NCBI GenBank assembly: GCA_963575745.1
Contig: CAUYUJ010008557.1
Coordinates: 62,001-126,000, forward strand
DNA length: 64,000 nt
Direction: 5' to 3'
DNA from: Prorocentrum cordatum
Lineage: Eukaryota; Sar; Dinophyceae; Prorocentrales; Prorocentraceae
In this document: positions 20,085 through 30,179 of the stretch, one piece after another
How positions within the stretch are numbered: position 1 is the first letter of the stretch
How the letters are laid out: each line of letters starts with the position of its first letter
Made by a program: the position numbers and the translations under genes
The notes under the pieces: model-generated
The model's database searches: none
Told to the model about the DNA's origin: nothing
The model's input: only the letters and a program-made list of their open reading frames with translations

Positions 20085-21690
20085 CCGCGCCCGCTTCCTC
20101 CGCGACCTCGAGGCCAGGAACATTATGGTATTCGGCGGTCTCCTTTTCGTTCGCGAGGAGAACGGGAAGCTCGCTTCGCCCTCGACGCGCGGCGGACCAG
20201 CGGGCGGTTCTCGCCGCCGCCCCGCGTCGACCTTCTGACGGCCGAGGGCCTCAGTCGCGTCGAGGTGGAGCTCCCCGAGGGTCAGGACTACGTTTTTCTT
20301 TGCTGCGGCGCGGCAGACGTGCGGGGCGCATTCCGCAGGATGGGCGCCCCGTCTTGGCTTTCTCGCTGGTTTTGGCTGCCGACCGCTCGAGCTGCCGACG
20401 TCGGTCGCCCGGAGACCCTGGGCGGCCCCGTCGGGTCCGACGAGATGGCGGCGCCCATGCTTCGGCGTCTGCCCATGAGCTTCTTTTGGGGCCCGTTCTC
20501 GGCGCAGGACATCGACGAGGAGGCGGCGGGCCAGGTCCTGGGTCGGACCGAGCTCCTGCGCGACAAAGGCCAGCCACTGGCCCGCACTTTGCGGGGCGCC
20601 CTGGCTTCGCGCACCAGGCGCTGCATCTGCGTCGACAACGTCGGGGTCTCTGGGTTGGACGGCAACGTTGTGGCGGCCAAGCTGGAGGACGTCTGCGCGG
20701 CTTTTAAGGCGAGGGGCCTCGCCGTGCACGAGGTCGCCACCTCCGACGCGGGCGTCGAGTCGCTCGGGGCGCCGCTGGACGGCCGTCGGCGGCGCGCGAA
20801 GCTGGCGCCCGAGCGCTTCTGGCGCGCGCGAGGCGCCCTGCAGGCCTTGGCAGGGCGGCGCCGCGCGTCTGGGCGGCAGGTGGTGGAGGTCCTTCTTGGC
20901 CGCGCCACCTTCTGCGGGCTGGCGCGGCGCGAGACGCTGTCGGTGTTCGCGACGGTCTACCTGTTCATCAGGAAGCATTGCGACCGGACTGTCGCCCCGT
21001 GGTCGCCCGTCGCCGACGAGCTGCGGGCTTTCCCTGGGCTGATGGCGCTGCTGGTTTCGAGCTGGGAGTCGGATTGGGGCCCTCCGGTCGCGGCCGCGGG
21101 CGCCTCGGAGACGGGCTCCAGCATTTGCTCGCGCTGGTTCGCTGCCGGCGACTTCGCGGCGGTCGGCCGCTGCCGCGAGCGCGACCGCTACCTCGCGAGC
21201 GACCGCGTCGGGGTTCGCGCCGCCGCCCTCGGAGACGACCCGCCGCCGCCCGAGCCCCCGGGCGTCGAGGGCTGCCTGGGCCGCGGCGACCTTCGGCCTG
21301 ATCCGACGTTCGCCGAGGTGCCCGGCTTCATGACGGACCAGTCCCAGTGGGCGGTCTTTGCGGGCTGGGGGGTTCGCCAGCCAGAGGACATCACGGCGCT
21401 GGAGGCCCACGGGGTGCCGCGGGGGCTGGAGAGAGTGAGCGGCGCCAGGTTCGGTCGCAACATTCGCCAGCTTCTTTTTGCAGACAACTTGGGGCCGTTC
21501 TAGCCACTGGCAGGCGGCGGAGAGCCTCGTCGTATTGCGCAGGATGGCGGCGCGGTGCCTCGGCCGCAAGATTCGCACGTCTGTGCGATGGATTCCGTCG
21601 GGAAAGAGTGCCGCTGATGCCCCCTCTCGTGCGTTTCGGCCACAGTCGAATTCGGCCACCAGTAAGAATGGCAATGCAGGCCGACCCCGC
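20085..21690 (+). pseudogene. Reverse transcriptase-RNase H of the recombinase retrotransposon
   Basis: Fingers: a segment around LEARNIMVFGG, then after a frame change near 20170 FALDARRTSGRFSPPPRV. Palm A is CCGAADVRGAFRRMG, followed by PSWLSRWFWLP. Palm B is PMSFFWGPFSAQ. Palm C is read as CVDN in place of YxDD, followed by FKARGLAVHEV and LGAPLDG. The RNase H-like end includes LLFADNLG (stop at 21501-21503) and, in another frame, VVLRRMAARCLGRKIRTSVR and AADAPSRAF. The order matches DIRS-type RT-RH. The VDN variant may be family-typical. Frameshifts near 20170 and 21490 break the protein. Confidence 0.6.
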
Positions 21691-22531
21691 CCCCCTTTAG
21701 CGCGCCCCCCGCGACGTAGTCAAACCCCTTGGAACGACGGCGGAACCCCTGGGCCCGACTAAGTCTTACAGCGACAGCCGCGCGGCTTTGGACGTTTCTT
21801 CAAGTTCCCCTCGGGGCCAGCCGGAAACGCTTCGTCCTGCGACCCCCCAGAGGCCCCTGAATTTTCTGGGTGGCCAGTTTCATGCTCGCGTGCCGTGGAC
21901 TGAGATGTCTTGGGGAGGCATGGGGCCTCGCGGTGCCGCGCCGGTCTCCGTCGCTTGCAGCCCCGATCCCTTCGGCGAAAGAGACGGCTCTTTAGCAGCT
22001 GTGCCTCGCCTTGCCTCCGTAGACACTTCGGCCCAAGCCAGCTCTCATGCGACCGAAAACTTGCACGTCTTTCGTCAGAGTTCAGGCCTTGGCCTCGTCG
22101 AGGCCCGAAGTGGTGCCGGTAGCCGTTCCCAGTTGGAAGCGCAGGCTGGAGAGTTCGCAGGGCAGTCTCTCCTCTCGGCAGCGCACTTCCCGTGTGCAGG
22201 GGGCGATGGGGCGGGCTGGGCATCGAAGCTCTGGCCCGCAGCGCTAGCCAGGGGCATCTTTCGGGCGCCGAGGTGAGGCGCTTGCTGGAGCAGCTGCGGA
22301 CGCTGATCAGGACGGATCCGCGCTTCGCAGAAGTCTCGAGCTCCGAGGGCGAGGAGGGCGCGCCGCCAGCTCCTCTGGCCGGGGCATCCACGCGGCGTCG
22401 CGTGCCCCTTCGCACCAAGAAGGGCGCGCTGGCCGAGCTGCCGGGGCCTCGCTTGCTGACCTGCTGCCCCGCCCCACCTTGGGGGGCGCGCGGCGGCGAG
22501 GCCGCGGGCCGAGGATCAGTGCGCCCAGGAG
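21691..22531 (+). other. Linker between RT-RNase H and recombinase
   Basis: Open in several frames, with Arg/Ser/Pro-rich translation. A segment near 22260-22345 (VRRLLEQLRTLIRTDPRFAE) looks helical and may be the N-terminal part of the recombinase protein. No catalytic motif is seen. Confidence 0.4.
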
Positions 22532-23400
22532 GTGCATCAGTTCAGCGTTTTCGCAGGTGTCAACCGCGCGATGAACGTCCCGCTGGAGGTCCTGGACGGT
22601 CTGCTGGCGCAGCGCGTCGACCGGCAGATCAGGCGGGGCGCCGGGGCCGCCCGAGGCATGGAGTTGCTGGCAGGCGCGGTTCGCGCGCGGCCGAGGGCGG
22701 GGCGGCAAGGCCCTCGCACGCTGCACCGCAGTTGGAGGGCCCTGAAAGGACGGCTGAACTTGTGCCCCTCGACGTCTCGACTGCCGGAGGCTAGGCCCAT
22801 CTGGCGCGCAGTGATGAACGGGCAGCTTGAATCGATGCGACATGGCTCTGTTCATCTGCCTCAGGTGGAGCGCCTGTGCTCGACCTACCCAGCGGATTGC
22901 GCTCGAACCCGAGTGCCTGCGCGCCCCTGGCCGCGCCGCCACCCGCCGGGCCATTCAGCTTGGCCCCGAGGCCGAGGGGGTCGCTTCACCGGCGAAGGAG
23001 TTCGACGTGGAGACCGAGCTGGACCACGAGTGGTGGCGCAGCCTCGCCCCGACGCTGGAGGCCATCAAATCGGCGCCTCCGGGGGGGGGGAGGTTCGGCT
23101 TTCCACCTGCCCTCAGCTGGCCGTTGCGGCGCAGCAGGTGTCGCGGGATCTGGGCTTCAACATAGCGGCGTGCCGGGCCAGGCGCAGCGGCGCCATTTCG
23201 GACTTCGGACATGGCCACTCGCAAAAGAACGCTAGCACGGGTGAAAAAGAGGGGCGGCTGGAAGTCCGGCCGCTCCGTGGCGAGGTGCGAGAAGGGGGCC
23301 GGGCTCAGCTCGACGCGGATGGCCCGCCCGAGCTGGCTGCGAACCCACGCCGAAGAGTGCGATAATAAGTTCGCGGAGATCTGGGCGCGCGGCCAGGCGC
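22532..23400 (+). pseudogene. Tyrosine recombinase remnant
   Basis: The N-terminal helical domain reads VNRAMNVPLEVLDGLLAQRV, then ALKGRLNLCPSTSRLP. After a frameshift near 22830 the core gives DMALFICLRWSACARPTQRI (the Arg-bearing A/R-P-x-E-like block), then FDVETELDHEWW and FGFPPALSWPL. Another frame change leads to VKKRGGWKSGRSVARCEKG, where the family normally has Arg-Tyr-Glu-Lys; the presumed nucleophile Tyr is Cys here (TGC). Such enzymes integrate a circular cDNA without target duplication. The missing Tyr and the frame breaks mean it is inactive. Confidence 0.55.
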
Positions 23401-23439
23401 GGCCAAAGCCCGCTCGCACATGGGCGACGGCTGCTTGCG

Positions 23440-24073
23440 TTGGTAACCGGAGCCCGCTTCAGTGTGCCCTTGCTTGTGGTCAGGCGTGGCTTCCTTGTCA
23501 GATGCGTAGAGGATCCGTGTGTCTCAGATGTTATTTCTTTCGGGCTGAGGTCTGACATGAGGAACGGCAAGGTCGGTGGATTGATCATTTTTGCGTGCAG
23601 CGCCCCTCTCTCGACTGGCCTAGTTCGTTTGGTGTCGGAAGCGCGCAGACTCGGACTGCCGTCAGTGATCAGTTGTTACACTTCAGTGAGTGAGACGATC
23701 CTTTCTCGTTTCCCCTACTCTTCATGCCACGCGGTTGTTTCGCACATGTGTGGATATCAAGGCGATTCCAGATTCAGTCAAACTTCTTGAATATGTAATG
23801 CCACGTCTGCCGACACGAACCGCCTCGGACTACGGCGCCCTGGCGTCATGGCCAAATGCGTCCATGGGAAACATCTATCCTGCCTCCGCCCTTTTGAACT
23901 TGTGCCCCGTCGTTTTCAGGAGGCTGTCGCTTCCATTGTTTTCAGCGCCCTTCGGGCCTTCTGCCTTACGGTGTGAGAGCAGTTTTTTTCTTGGGAACCT
24001 GACGTGGGCGTGGTTCCAACGAGAGGCGATTCCGGACACTCGCATCTTGAGCCTCGGATCCGAGTCGGTTTAA
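23440..24073 (+). pseudogene. Possible DNA-methylase-like domain remnant after the recombinase
   Basis: The frame from 23440 contains LRSDMRNGKVGGLIIFAC, which resembles the helix and strand leading to the PPC/PP-type motif of methylase-like domains carried by DIRS-type elements, though the motif itself is not intact. A second frame (from 23690) has LFRTCVDIKAIPDSVKLLEY. The position directly after the recombinase, inside the element, supports membership. The functional reading is tentative. Confidence 0.25.
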
Positions 24074-24092
24074 CCAGCGAGCCTAGTGTGTG

Positions 24093-24170
<78 letters not shown>

Positions 24171-24200
24171 AACAAAAAAAAAACTCCCCGCGAAAAACCA
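24069..24200 (+). repeat. Split direct repeat B1 with expanded (GA)n
   Basis: The left end TTTAACCAGCGAGCCTAGT and right end TCCCCGCGAAAAACCA match B2 (one mismatch each). Between them B1 carries TG, TA, a (GA)n run of about 30 units and A-rich sequence, whereas B2 has only AGAGAGACAG. The size difference is microsatellite expansion. Confidence 0.8.
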
Positions 24201-24220
24201 AGGGTCGGTCATGGGGATGC

Positions 24221-24301
24221 GTGCGCTGTAATTACTTAGCGGGTTTTGGGGTGTCGGTCTCATCGATCCACATCGTTGTTGCTTCGCAGTCATCCAGGCC
24301 C
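24221..24301 (+). repeat. Split direct repeat A2 (81 bp)
   Basis: Direct copy of A1 (17675-17755), 75 of 81 identical with no gaps. It lies between B1 and B2. Confidence 0.9.
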
Positions 24302-24331
24302 CCCTCCCTGTCGAGCCGCCTGGCTCGCCTC

Positions 24332-24377
24332 TTTGACCAGCGAGCCTAGTAGAGAGACAGTTCCCCGCTAAAAACCA
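24332..24377 (+). repeat. Split direct repeat B2
   Basis: TTTGACCAGCGAGCCTAGT, then AGAGAGACAGT, then TCCCCGCTAAAAACCA; matches both ends of B1. It would form the right end of the element. Confidence 0.8.
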
Positions 24378-25118
24378 GAAGCCTGTCAGGATTTTGAGGC
24401 CGTTCTCGCGGGTCTACACTTGGGGGTCTGTTAGCGTTTCGCATGACGTGGGAGTCTTTGGGAATTTTTGACCGTGGGACCTTGGGAGAGGCAGTAAATA
24501 ATGTGCAAAAGGCCCTAGATGACCTCACGATGCCGCTGAGACCTTGCTTTTCTGGCTGATCATGACACGACCCGTCTCCGCGTCGCGCCCTGGCGCTCAC
24601 TTCGCGAAGCGCGCGCACGCGATGGTTTCGTTAGTCGGTTTGCTGCTTGCGCCCAGGCGTGTCAGGCTGCGAGGCTGAGTTGCATGTGGCGTCCCCCTGC
24701 GGTCGTCTCAGTAATGTCGATTCGTTCTATTTCAGGAGATGGTTGCTTTCCCTCTCCACCTTCTCTTCCCCCTGATTATCAGTGCGATCCGTGCCTCCAC
24801 TTCTCATTTCTCAGCCAAGCAAGCTTTTCATAGGGTTATTCGGTGTGCCTCTCGCGCGCGGGCGTGTCAGATTGCTGGGCCGGCTTGCAGGTGACCCCCC
24901 CTTGCGGAAAAGCATAGCCTTTGCCAACCAACGCACGTCAGAAAAGAAGCCGGTTTGCCAGGAGGTGCCCCGCGGCAGTTTCTGATGCCCCGGCGGCCCG
25001 CGGGGGTCCGCCGCGGGGTCGTGAGGCCACCTTCCTGACCTCTTTGGGCCGGGCGTCCAGGAGGCCCGAAGACCTGGTGTCTCCCGTGCGCGGGCTTCCA
25101 GGGTGTCCCCGGCCAGGG

Positions 25119-25982
25119 TCATGATTGAATGTTTGGGCTGCGTGTAGGGGGGCCCGACGGGGAAGGTTCACCCACCCCGTTGCGAGCGCCAACCACCCCA
25201 AAGGGCCCACGGGCCAGCGCAACGGGGTGCCAATTGGCACCCTGAAGGAGCGCCCTGGAGGACTGCCCCTGAGGGGTGCACGCGCGGGGCATGCACGCCC
25301 GACTGGTGCGTCCAGGGTGGCCCCGGGGCCAGGGATCCTGGGGGGGGGGCAGCGGTTTTAGGGAGGGGGCGGGTCTGGATAGAGAGAGAGAGAACGAGAG
25401 AGAGAGAGAGAAAGGGATAGAGAGAGGAAAATACAAATAAAGTGTAACCGCATCGGACAGTGAGGGAGTACACGCGAGGGTGCCAGGCGGGCTGGTATGG
25501 CGCCGCGGTGGCAGTGGCTCTCGTGATTGTGGCGCTCGGAGGCAGGTATTTGCCTCTATCGCGGCAGTGAGCGGGAGCGCCTTCGCACCGCCGCGATCGC
25601 GGTTGACTGCGGGCTGGGCGGCCGAGCTGGATCTGTCAAAGGTCGCGGGGCCATCTGCTGACCGCTGTACATATGGATGCACACTGGAAGCAGGAGCGTG
25701 GGGCATTGCCGGGGGTGGTGGGGAGGTGTAATCAGGCGCTGGATGTATGTTGTTTATGTCGTTGATGTCGTTGAGGAGGCGGCGGAGGAGTATGACGAGC
25801 AGGACGAGGAGTAGACAGACGGCGGCCAGGGCCACTGCGCCCGGAATCCTGGGAAAGGCCAGGGGGCTGGCCAGCTGGCCAGCACAAGAGAGGTCTGGAG
25901 CGACCAGGAGCATGGCAGAAGGAGAACCTAGGGAAGGAGGGAAGGAGTGAGACAGCCAGGGGTTTCGAGTGCATTCTTCCAT
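25119..25982 (-). CDS. Hypothetical ORF with one transmembrane-like segment, minus strand
   Basis: About 287 codons. Near residues 45-70 there is a strongly hydrophobic stretch (ALAAVCLLLVLLVILLRRLL) followed by Asn/Asp and Pro/Ser-rich sequence, then a low-complexity region made by a (GA)n microsatellite on the other strand (25379-25430). No family is recognised. The hydrophobic segment ending in Arg-Arg would fit a single-pass membrane protein, but the frame runs through a microsatellite, so only the first half is plausible. Confidence 0.25.
   Translation of the reverse strand: MEECTRNPWLSHSFPPSLGSPSAMLLVAPDLSCAGQLASPLAFPRIPGAVALAAVCLLLVLLVILLRRLLNDINDINNIHPAPDYTSPPPPAMPHAPASSVHPYVQRSADGPATFDRSSSAAQPAVNRDRGGAKALPLTAAIEANTCLRAPQSREPLPPRRHTSPPGTLACTPSLSDAVTLYLYFPLSIPFSLSLSFSLSLSRPAPSLKPLPPPQDPWPRGHPGRTSRACMPRACTPQGQSSRALLQGANWHPVALARGPFGVVGARNGVGEPSPSGPPTRSPNIQS
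25379..25430. repeat. (GA)n microsatellite
   Basis: Purine tract of GAGA with AAAG interruptions. Confidence 0.95.
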
Positions 25983-26633
25983 TTTGTTTCTCTAGCCCAC
26001 CCTGCCGCCAAGTACGAGTCGTTGTCCGCCCCCCCCTTCCCAGGCGGCGAGAGCCGCATCGGGAGGGGGGGTGTAAGGCGGCTGCGTCCGACCGTGGACT
26101 CCGAAGCCTATGGCAGGAGGACGACGAGGGGGTGTAAGGGGAGGCGGATGTGGAGACGGGCATGGAGGCGGAAGCATACGTAGGAGGAGGCGGCCAGTGA
26201 GGAAGATGATCGTGATGAGGATGATGTGGAGGAGCTGGAGCTTCTGCAGCCGAACGGTGAGGATTTCCACACGGATGGGAATCGTGTTAGGGCTTGCAGT
26301 CATATCTATGAAGGACTGGCGACAATAGCGGCTGCTGCTGGTATGCAAGAGCAGCGGCATATGACACCCCGCGTGTCAGTATCTGGCAGTTCTGGTCAAA
26401 AAGCATTCGAGCCGTTCTGGGCCTTGTCTTCTTCCTGCGCGTCATCACAGCTCGTGTCTGCCTTGTCTGCTGGTCCCTTGGAGCCCGCTCGGAACCAGTT
26501 CGGGGCAGCGATCCGCGTATGTCCCAATACGTCAATCGCGTCGTTTCTTGGTTGGCCTCTGACATCTCCCTAGCTGCTGAAATCACACTCGCTGCATGCT
26601 ACCGTGGCCTGGCGATGCAAGTGCGAATCGCCC

Positions 26634-26745
26634 CGCCCGCCCCTGTGTTGCATGCCCCCGCCCGCTTCTGTGTCTTCTATGCCGCCGCCGTTCCCCTGTG
26701 CCTTGCATGCCGCCGCCTGCCCCTGTGCCTTGTTTGCCGGGATCG
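26634..26745. repeat. Degenerate tandem repeat, about 32 bp
   Basis: Three or four copies of a CCCCTGTG, TTGCATG, CCGCCGCC arrangement occur in tandem. A short 11-bp-phased TTGGGG patch follows at about 26805-26870. Confidence 0.7.
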
Positions 26746-26875
26746 AGCGGCGGCACCACTTAGCTTTGGTTGCGCATTTCATTAAACAATCAGCCCACTT
26801 GGAGCTTTCTTGGGGTATTTCGGGGCCTTCGTTGCGGCCCTTCTGGATGCCTTTCGGGCCCTCCTGGCGTAATTC

Positions 26876-27553
26876 TTGACGCTTCGCGGGCACAGGGACC
26901 AGTGGAGTTACGACAGGTCTTCAGACCTCCGGGCCACGCAGTCTCGTGACGACGCCTGGCGTAACCAGAACGAGCGCACGGATAATTCTGGGATATTCAA
27001 TCATGACAAATGGGTACCCTTCTTCAAGAACCCACTGACCATTCACGAGCCCAAGAAGAACGACGGGTCCAATATGTACAAGGCACCACTGCGCACGATC
27101 GACGCACAATACCCCGGGGAGTCCGACAGCACCTTCGTCTCCAGGATGCAGAGGGAACTAGGCAGCATGTTCAGCGACCTGTGGGTTGCACACTGTGCCA
27201 AAACCTGCCGCAGTAACGCCCAGCCGACCTTCGACCCGGCACTGCAGCCGCCAGGCGTGTGCCGAAATGTCATCCATGCGTAGAGCAATGCAGACTACGA
27301 CGTGTACCGCGCCGACCAGTTCATGCGCACTGAGGCCAACTTTCGCAGCCCAACTGACAGGGTCACGGCAGTCAGTAACGCCTCCAGCTCAGGCGTTGCC
27401 AGCAGCAGCGGGACCGCCGCCGCCAGGTTCCACGCAGCGGGAGAGCATCCGAGCAAAGCGAAAGGCAAGGCGAAGGACGGACCCGATTCACCGGGCAAGT
27501 CTGGGAAAAGGAGCCGAGCAACCGAGAGCCCATGGACCGAGAAACGGTTTTGA
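26876..27553 (+). CDS. Gag-like or nucleoprotein-like ORF interrupted by one TAG
   Basis: One frame stays open for about 226 codons except for a single TAG at 27281-27283. Before the stop it reads charged, ordinary sequence such as DDAWRNQNERTDNSGIFNHD and FVSRMQRELGSMFSDLW. After it comes SNADYDVYRADQFMRTEANF and then a Lys/Ser/Gly-rich tail (KAKGKAKDGPDSPGKSGKRS) that would fit nucleic-acid binding. No family is recognised; length and composition resemble a retroelement gag or a spliced host gene. The TAG may be a disabling mutation or read through. Confidence 0.4.
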
Positions 27554-27741
27554 CAGTAACACCGAGTGTGGGACACCACCCAGTTTCGTTGGGATGCGGT
27601 TTTGACATCACGCCGGGTATGTGGTACACCTAGTAGCGCCACGCGCCTACACAGCTAACTCTCTTTCTTATGCATGCGGCGGTTAGCTGCGTTCCCCTGC
27701 TCTCCTTCTCTTTCTGCCTCCTGCGCAGTCACTGCGGCTCA

Positions 27742-28011
27742 ATGGCGGCTTCAGACTGGCAGCACACCGTGATTGTCCCTGCCAAGCGTCCCATTGAAGA
27801 GCGCCCAGAATATTTCATCGACGGCACTTCCTTGCGGGCTTTTGCAGTAATGAGCGCGTGGCTAAACAAGAAAGCATGCATTGCCTACACCCGCTGGCGC
27901 ATATGGGACGGTGCGCTAGCCCAATGGAAGACCTCATCATCCGCGATTGCACGTTATTTTGCGGCTGGCAGAGCCCAGCTTTACCCAGGACTTCGTGTGG
28001 AGAACAAAGGT
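27742..28011 (+). CDS. Possible exon, conserved-looking hypothetical protein
   Basis: An ATG in the context TCAATGGCG starts MAASDWQHTVIVPAKRPIEE, and the frame continues with SAWLNKKACIAYTRWRIWDG to LRVENK, where GTAAGC follows (a plausible 5' splice site at about 28009). A possible acceptor, CTGCGCAG, lies upstream at about 27722-27729. No domain is recognised. The codon mix and flanking splice-like signals make it one of the better candidates for a host exon. Confidence 0.35.
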
Positions 28012-28411
28012 AAGCTGGTGCCAGTGGCGGGTTTACTGAGGTAAGCTTCGATACAGAGCGCCTGGCGTGCGTGTCAGTGCACGCAGGGTTATGGTGAGCT
28101 CTCCTCCTTCTTCTCCTTTTGCTTCAGCGGTTGGCTGATTCTCCCTCTCCCGTTCGACTGGGATCTTCCCTCGCGGCTGGAGTTACCGCCAATGCAGCTG
28201 CCGGGTGTTGCTTCGTCAGCTTGGATCTCACGCAAAGTTTCACGTTGGGAGTGGGCGGCGAGGTGCCCACTGGCTGCCTTAGGTCGGTGCCACCCCCCTG
28301 CTGATGGCTGAAAGGGTTCAGTGGGGCTTCGATGCACTGCTGACAGTTACGGTGCAAGGACTTCGAGTTCGGTAGGTGTCGTTATGAATGCTCACTTTCC
28401 ACGGGGGCTTA

Positions 28412-28510
28412 TTTGGCACAGTCAGGGTTGGCGTGGCCACGGCTGGCACAGTCAGGTTTGGCATAGACAGAGCGGACAAAAATGGCACAGCCACGATTGG
28501 CACTGTCAGC
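28412..28510. repeat. Degenerate tandem repeat of TGGCACAGTCAGG
   Basis: Three or four units of about 30 bp with TGGCACAG, TCAGGTTTGGC and related forms. Confidence 0.7.
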
Positions 28511-28554
28511 ATCAACTGCCCGGGTATATGTTTCCCCCCCCCTTCTCTCGCACC

Positions 28555-28715
28555 CTGTGCCTGGCGTGCGCTTCCTTCCCTCCCCTCCTGAATCCTAATG
28601 CTGCAGCGGTTAGCTGCCGCACCGGGGTGCCTACTGTGCCTGGCGTGCACTTCTCCTCCTCTCCTCGCGCATCCTTATGCCAAAGCGGCAGCTGTTGCAC
28701 CAGGGTGCTCTCCCT
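28555..28715. repeat. 80-bp tandem duplication
   Basis: Copies begin CTGTGCCTGGCGTGCGCTTC (28555) and CTGTGCCTGGCGTGCACTTC (28635) and end near CACC(G/A)GGGTGC. A more diverged duplication relates 28089-28386 to about 28700-28980 (shared TTCCCT-GGCGGCTGG and GTGCCCACTGGC blocks). Confidence 0.75.
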
Positions 28716-29230
28716 CTTGTTTCACAGGGTTCTTCCCTGGCGGCTGGGGTTGGCTGCCCAATACTGCTTCGTGATGGCGTTCAGGTGGTCTGGATTTCAT
28801 GCAAGTGCTCACACAGGGGATGGTGCTGCGTCGCTTTCGCTGAGGTCAGGTGCCCACTGGCATGCTCCTGGCTGGCGTTGGGCCCTACTGATGACCGGAG
28901 GATTCCAGTGGGTCTCTCGCAACACTGCCAACCTTGCGGTACCCGGACCTCAGGTTCGGCAAGTGTGGCTCTGTGCGCTCGTTGGCCGACGTTGTCCTGC
29001 TTGGACTTCGATTTCGACGGGTGCTACAGGGTTTACTGCCGTTTGCAGTCTTGTCGGTGATGAGGTTGCCCCACTTCGCTCGTGCGCCGACGCGATGTTT
29101 TGGCATTTGTGTCGCCTACTTCACGGATGTCGTCTGGGTGTGCCTGTCGGTCTAGTTCGTCTCTGACGGTGCTGTTTGTCTGACTCGCACCGGGCGGTCG
29201 ACCTCTGCGTGTTTACGGTCGCGCCGCCGC

Positions 29231-29242
29231 GCCATTTTGGCT
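29231..29242 (+). other. 12-nt match to the dinoflagellate spliced leader
   Basis: GCCATTTTGGCT is an exact internal 12-mer of the known dinoflagellate spliced-leader sequence. The flanking bases (CCGC before, GCGC after) do not match beyond CCG, so this is at best a relict left by retroposition of a trans-spliced mRNA, and may be chance. Confidence 0.25.
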
Positions 29243-29659
29243 GCGCTTCCTTGCTGGTCACCGCCAGGATTTCCAACGCCACCGGGCTTGGGGGCATCGG
29301 TTCTGGCCCCCCTTCTGAGTGGCTGCCCGCTCGCTCGCATCGCTTGCCTTTCTTTTCCTGCTGCCTAGTCGCGGCCCGACTTGTGTTCGGACGGCTTCGG
29401 ACCCGCCTCGCGAGCCTGTTGACCCGAAAAAAAAAACACCAGCCCATCCAGAAACGATCAGCAGGGGAGTTGGAGAATCAGGGGCGGCAGGACGCATGAG
29501 TCGCGCAGCCGTCTTCGGGAAAACCATGATCACGCGTAGTTCGCCGCATTGAAGTTTAAGATGGAAATCAGTGTAAGCTACGATGGTGCGAGGGGCGTCT
29601 CGATGACTCGTAATGGCGGTTGCACTGATTTGTATCTTAACCTCGCGTGCGTTTCGAAA

Positions 29660-29815
29660 CTTGGAGTCATCCTGGGGCTCTCTTGGGGTTCTCTTGGGGC
29701 CCTCTTGGGGCCCTCCTGGAGGTCTTTCTTGGGGCTCTCTTGGGGTCCTCCAAGGGCCTTCTCGGCGCCCTCGCGTGGCTCTTTTGGGGCGTCTTGGGGC
29801 CTTCTTGGATTCTAA
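29660..29815 (+). repeat. 11-bp-phased TCTTGG repeat, plus orientation, cleanest copy
   Basis: Successive 11-bp units such as CTCTTGGGGTT, CTCTTGGGGCC and CTCTTGGGGCC run in register. It ends about 370 bp before the copia-like element; a similar tract begins just after the element, at 44965. Confidence 0.85.
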
Positions 29816-30179
29816 GGCGAGCTGAGGGGCGCAAGTGGCGGAAGCGAGCGCGCGCCCGCGGCCGCGTCGGCCCAAGCGGCCGGCCGCCCAAATATGATTG
29901 CGCCTCGCCGCGAGGCACGCAATCGCTATCGAGACCGAAAGGATCCTCCTATTGCTTAAGATGGCACATCCTCTCCTACTGGGACTGTCGCTACCACGGC
30001 GCAACTGAGCTGGAGGTCGGCTTCGCCTGAGGCGAAACTGCTGGCTGGGCCCCCCATCCCCCTTCAAACTTGGTAGCGGGGCTGGCCTATGGTGGCCGGC
30101 TCTCGCTCTACTCCCCACCGTCCACGGCGCTATCTGGTGGGCTACGGATGCATCGGGGCGCAGTGGGCTTGCGCGGAGG

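Larger units (their letters stand above)
17675..24377 (+). mobile_element. Tyrosine-recombinase retrotransposon (DIRS/PAT/Ngaro-like) with split direct repeats
   Basis: Gag-like, RT-RNase H and tyrosine-recombinase remnants lie in this order on the plus strand. They are bounded by an 81-bp repeat A1 (17675-17755) on the left and by B1 (24069-24200), A2 (24221-24301) and B2 (24332-24377) on the right. A1 and A2 agree at 75 of 81 positions. The A1-ORFs-B1-A2-B2 layout is the split-direct-repeat arrangement known for PAT- and Ngaro-type elements. Frameshifts and stops in every module indicate a dead copy. Confidence 0.7.
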
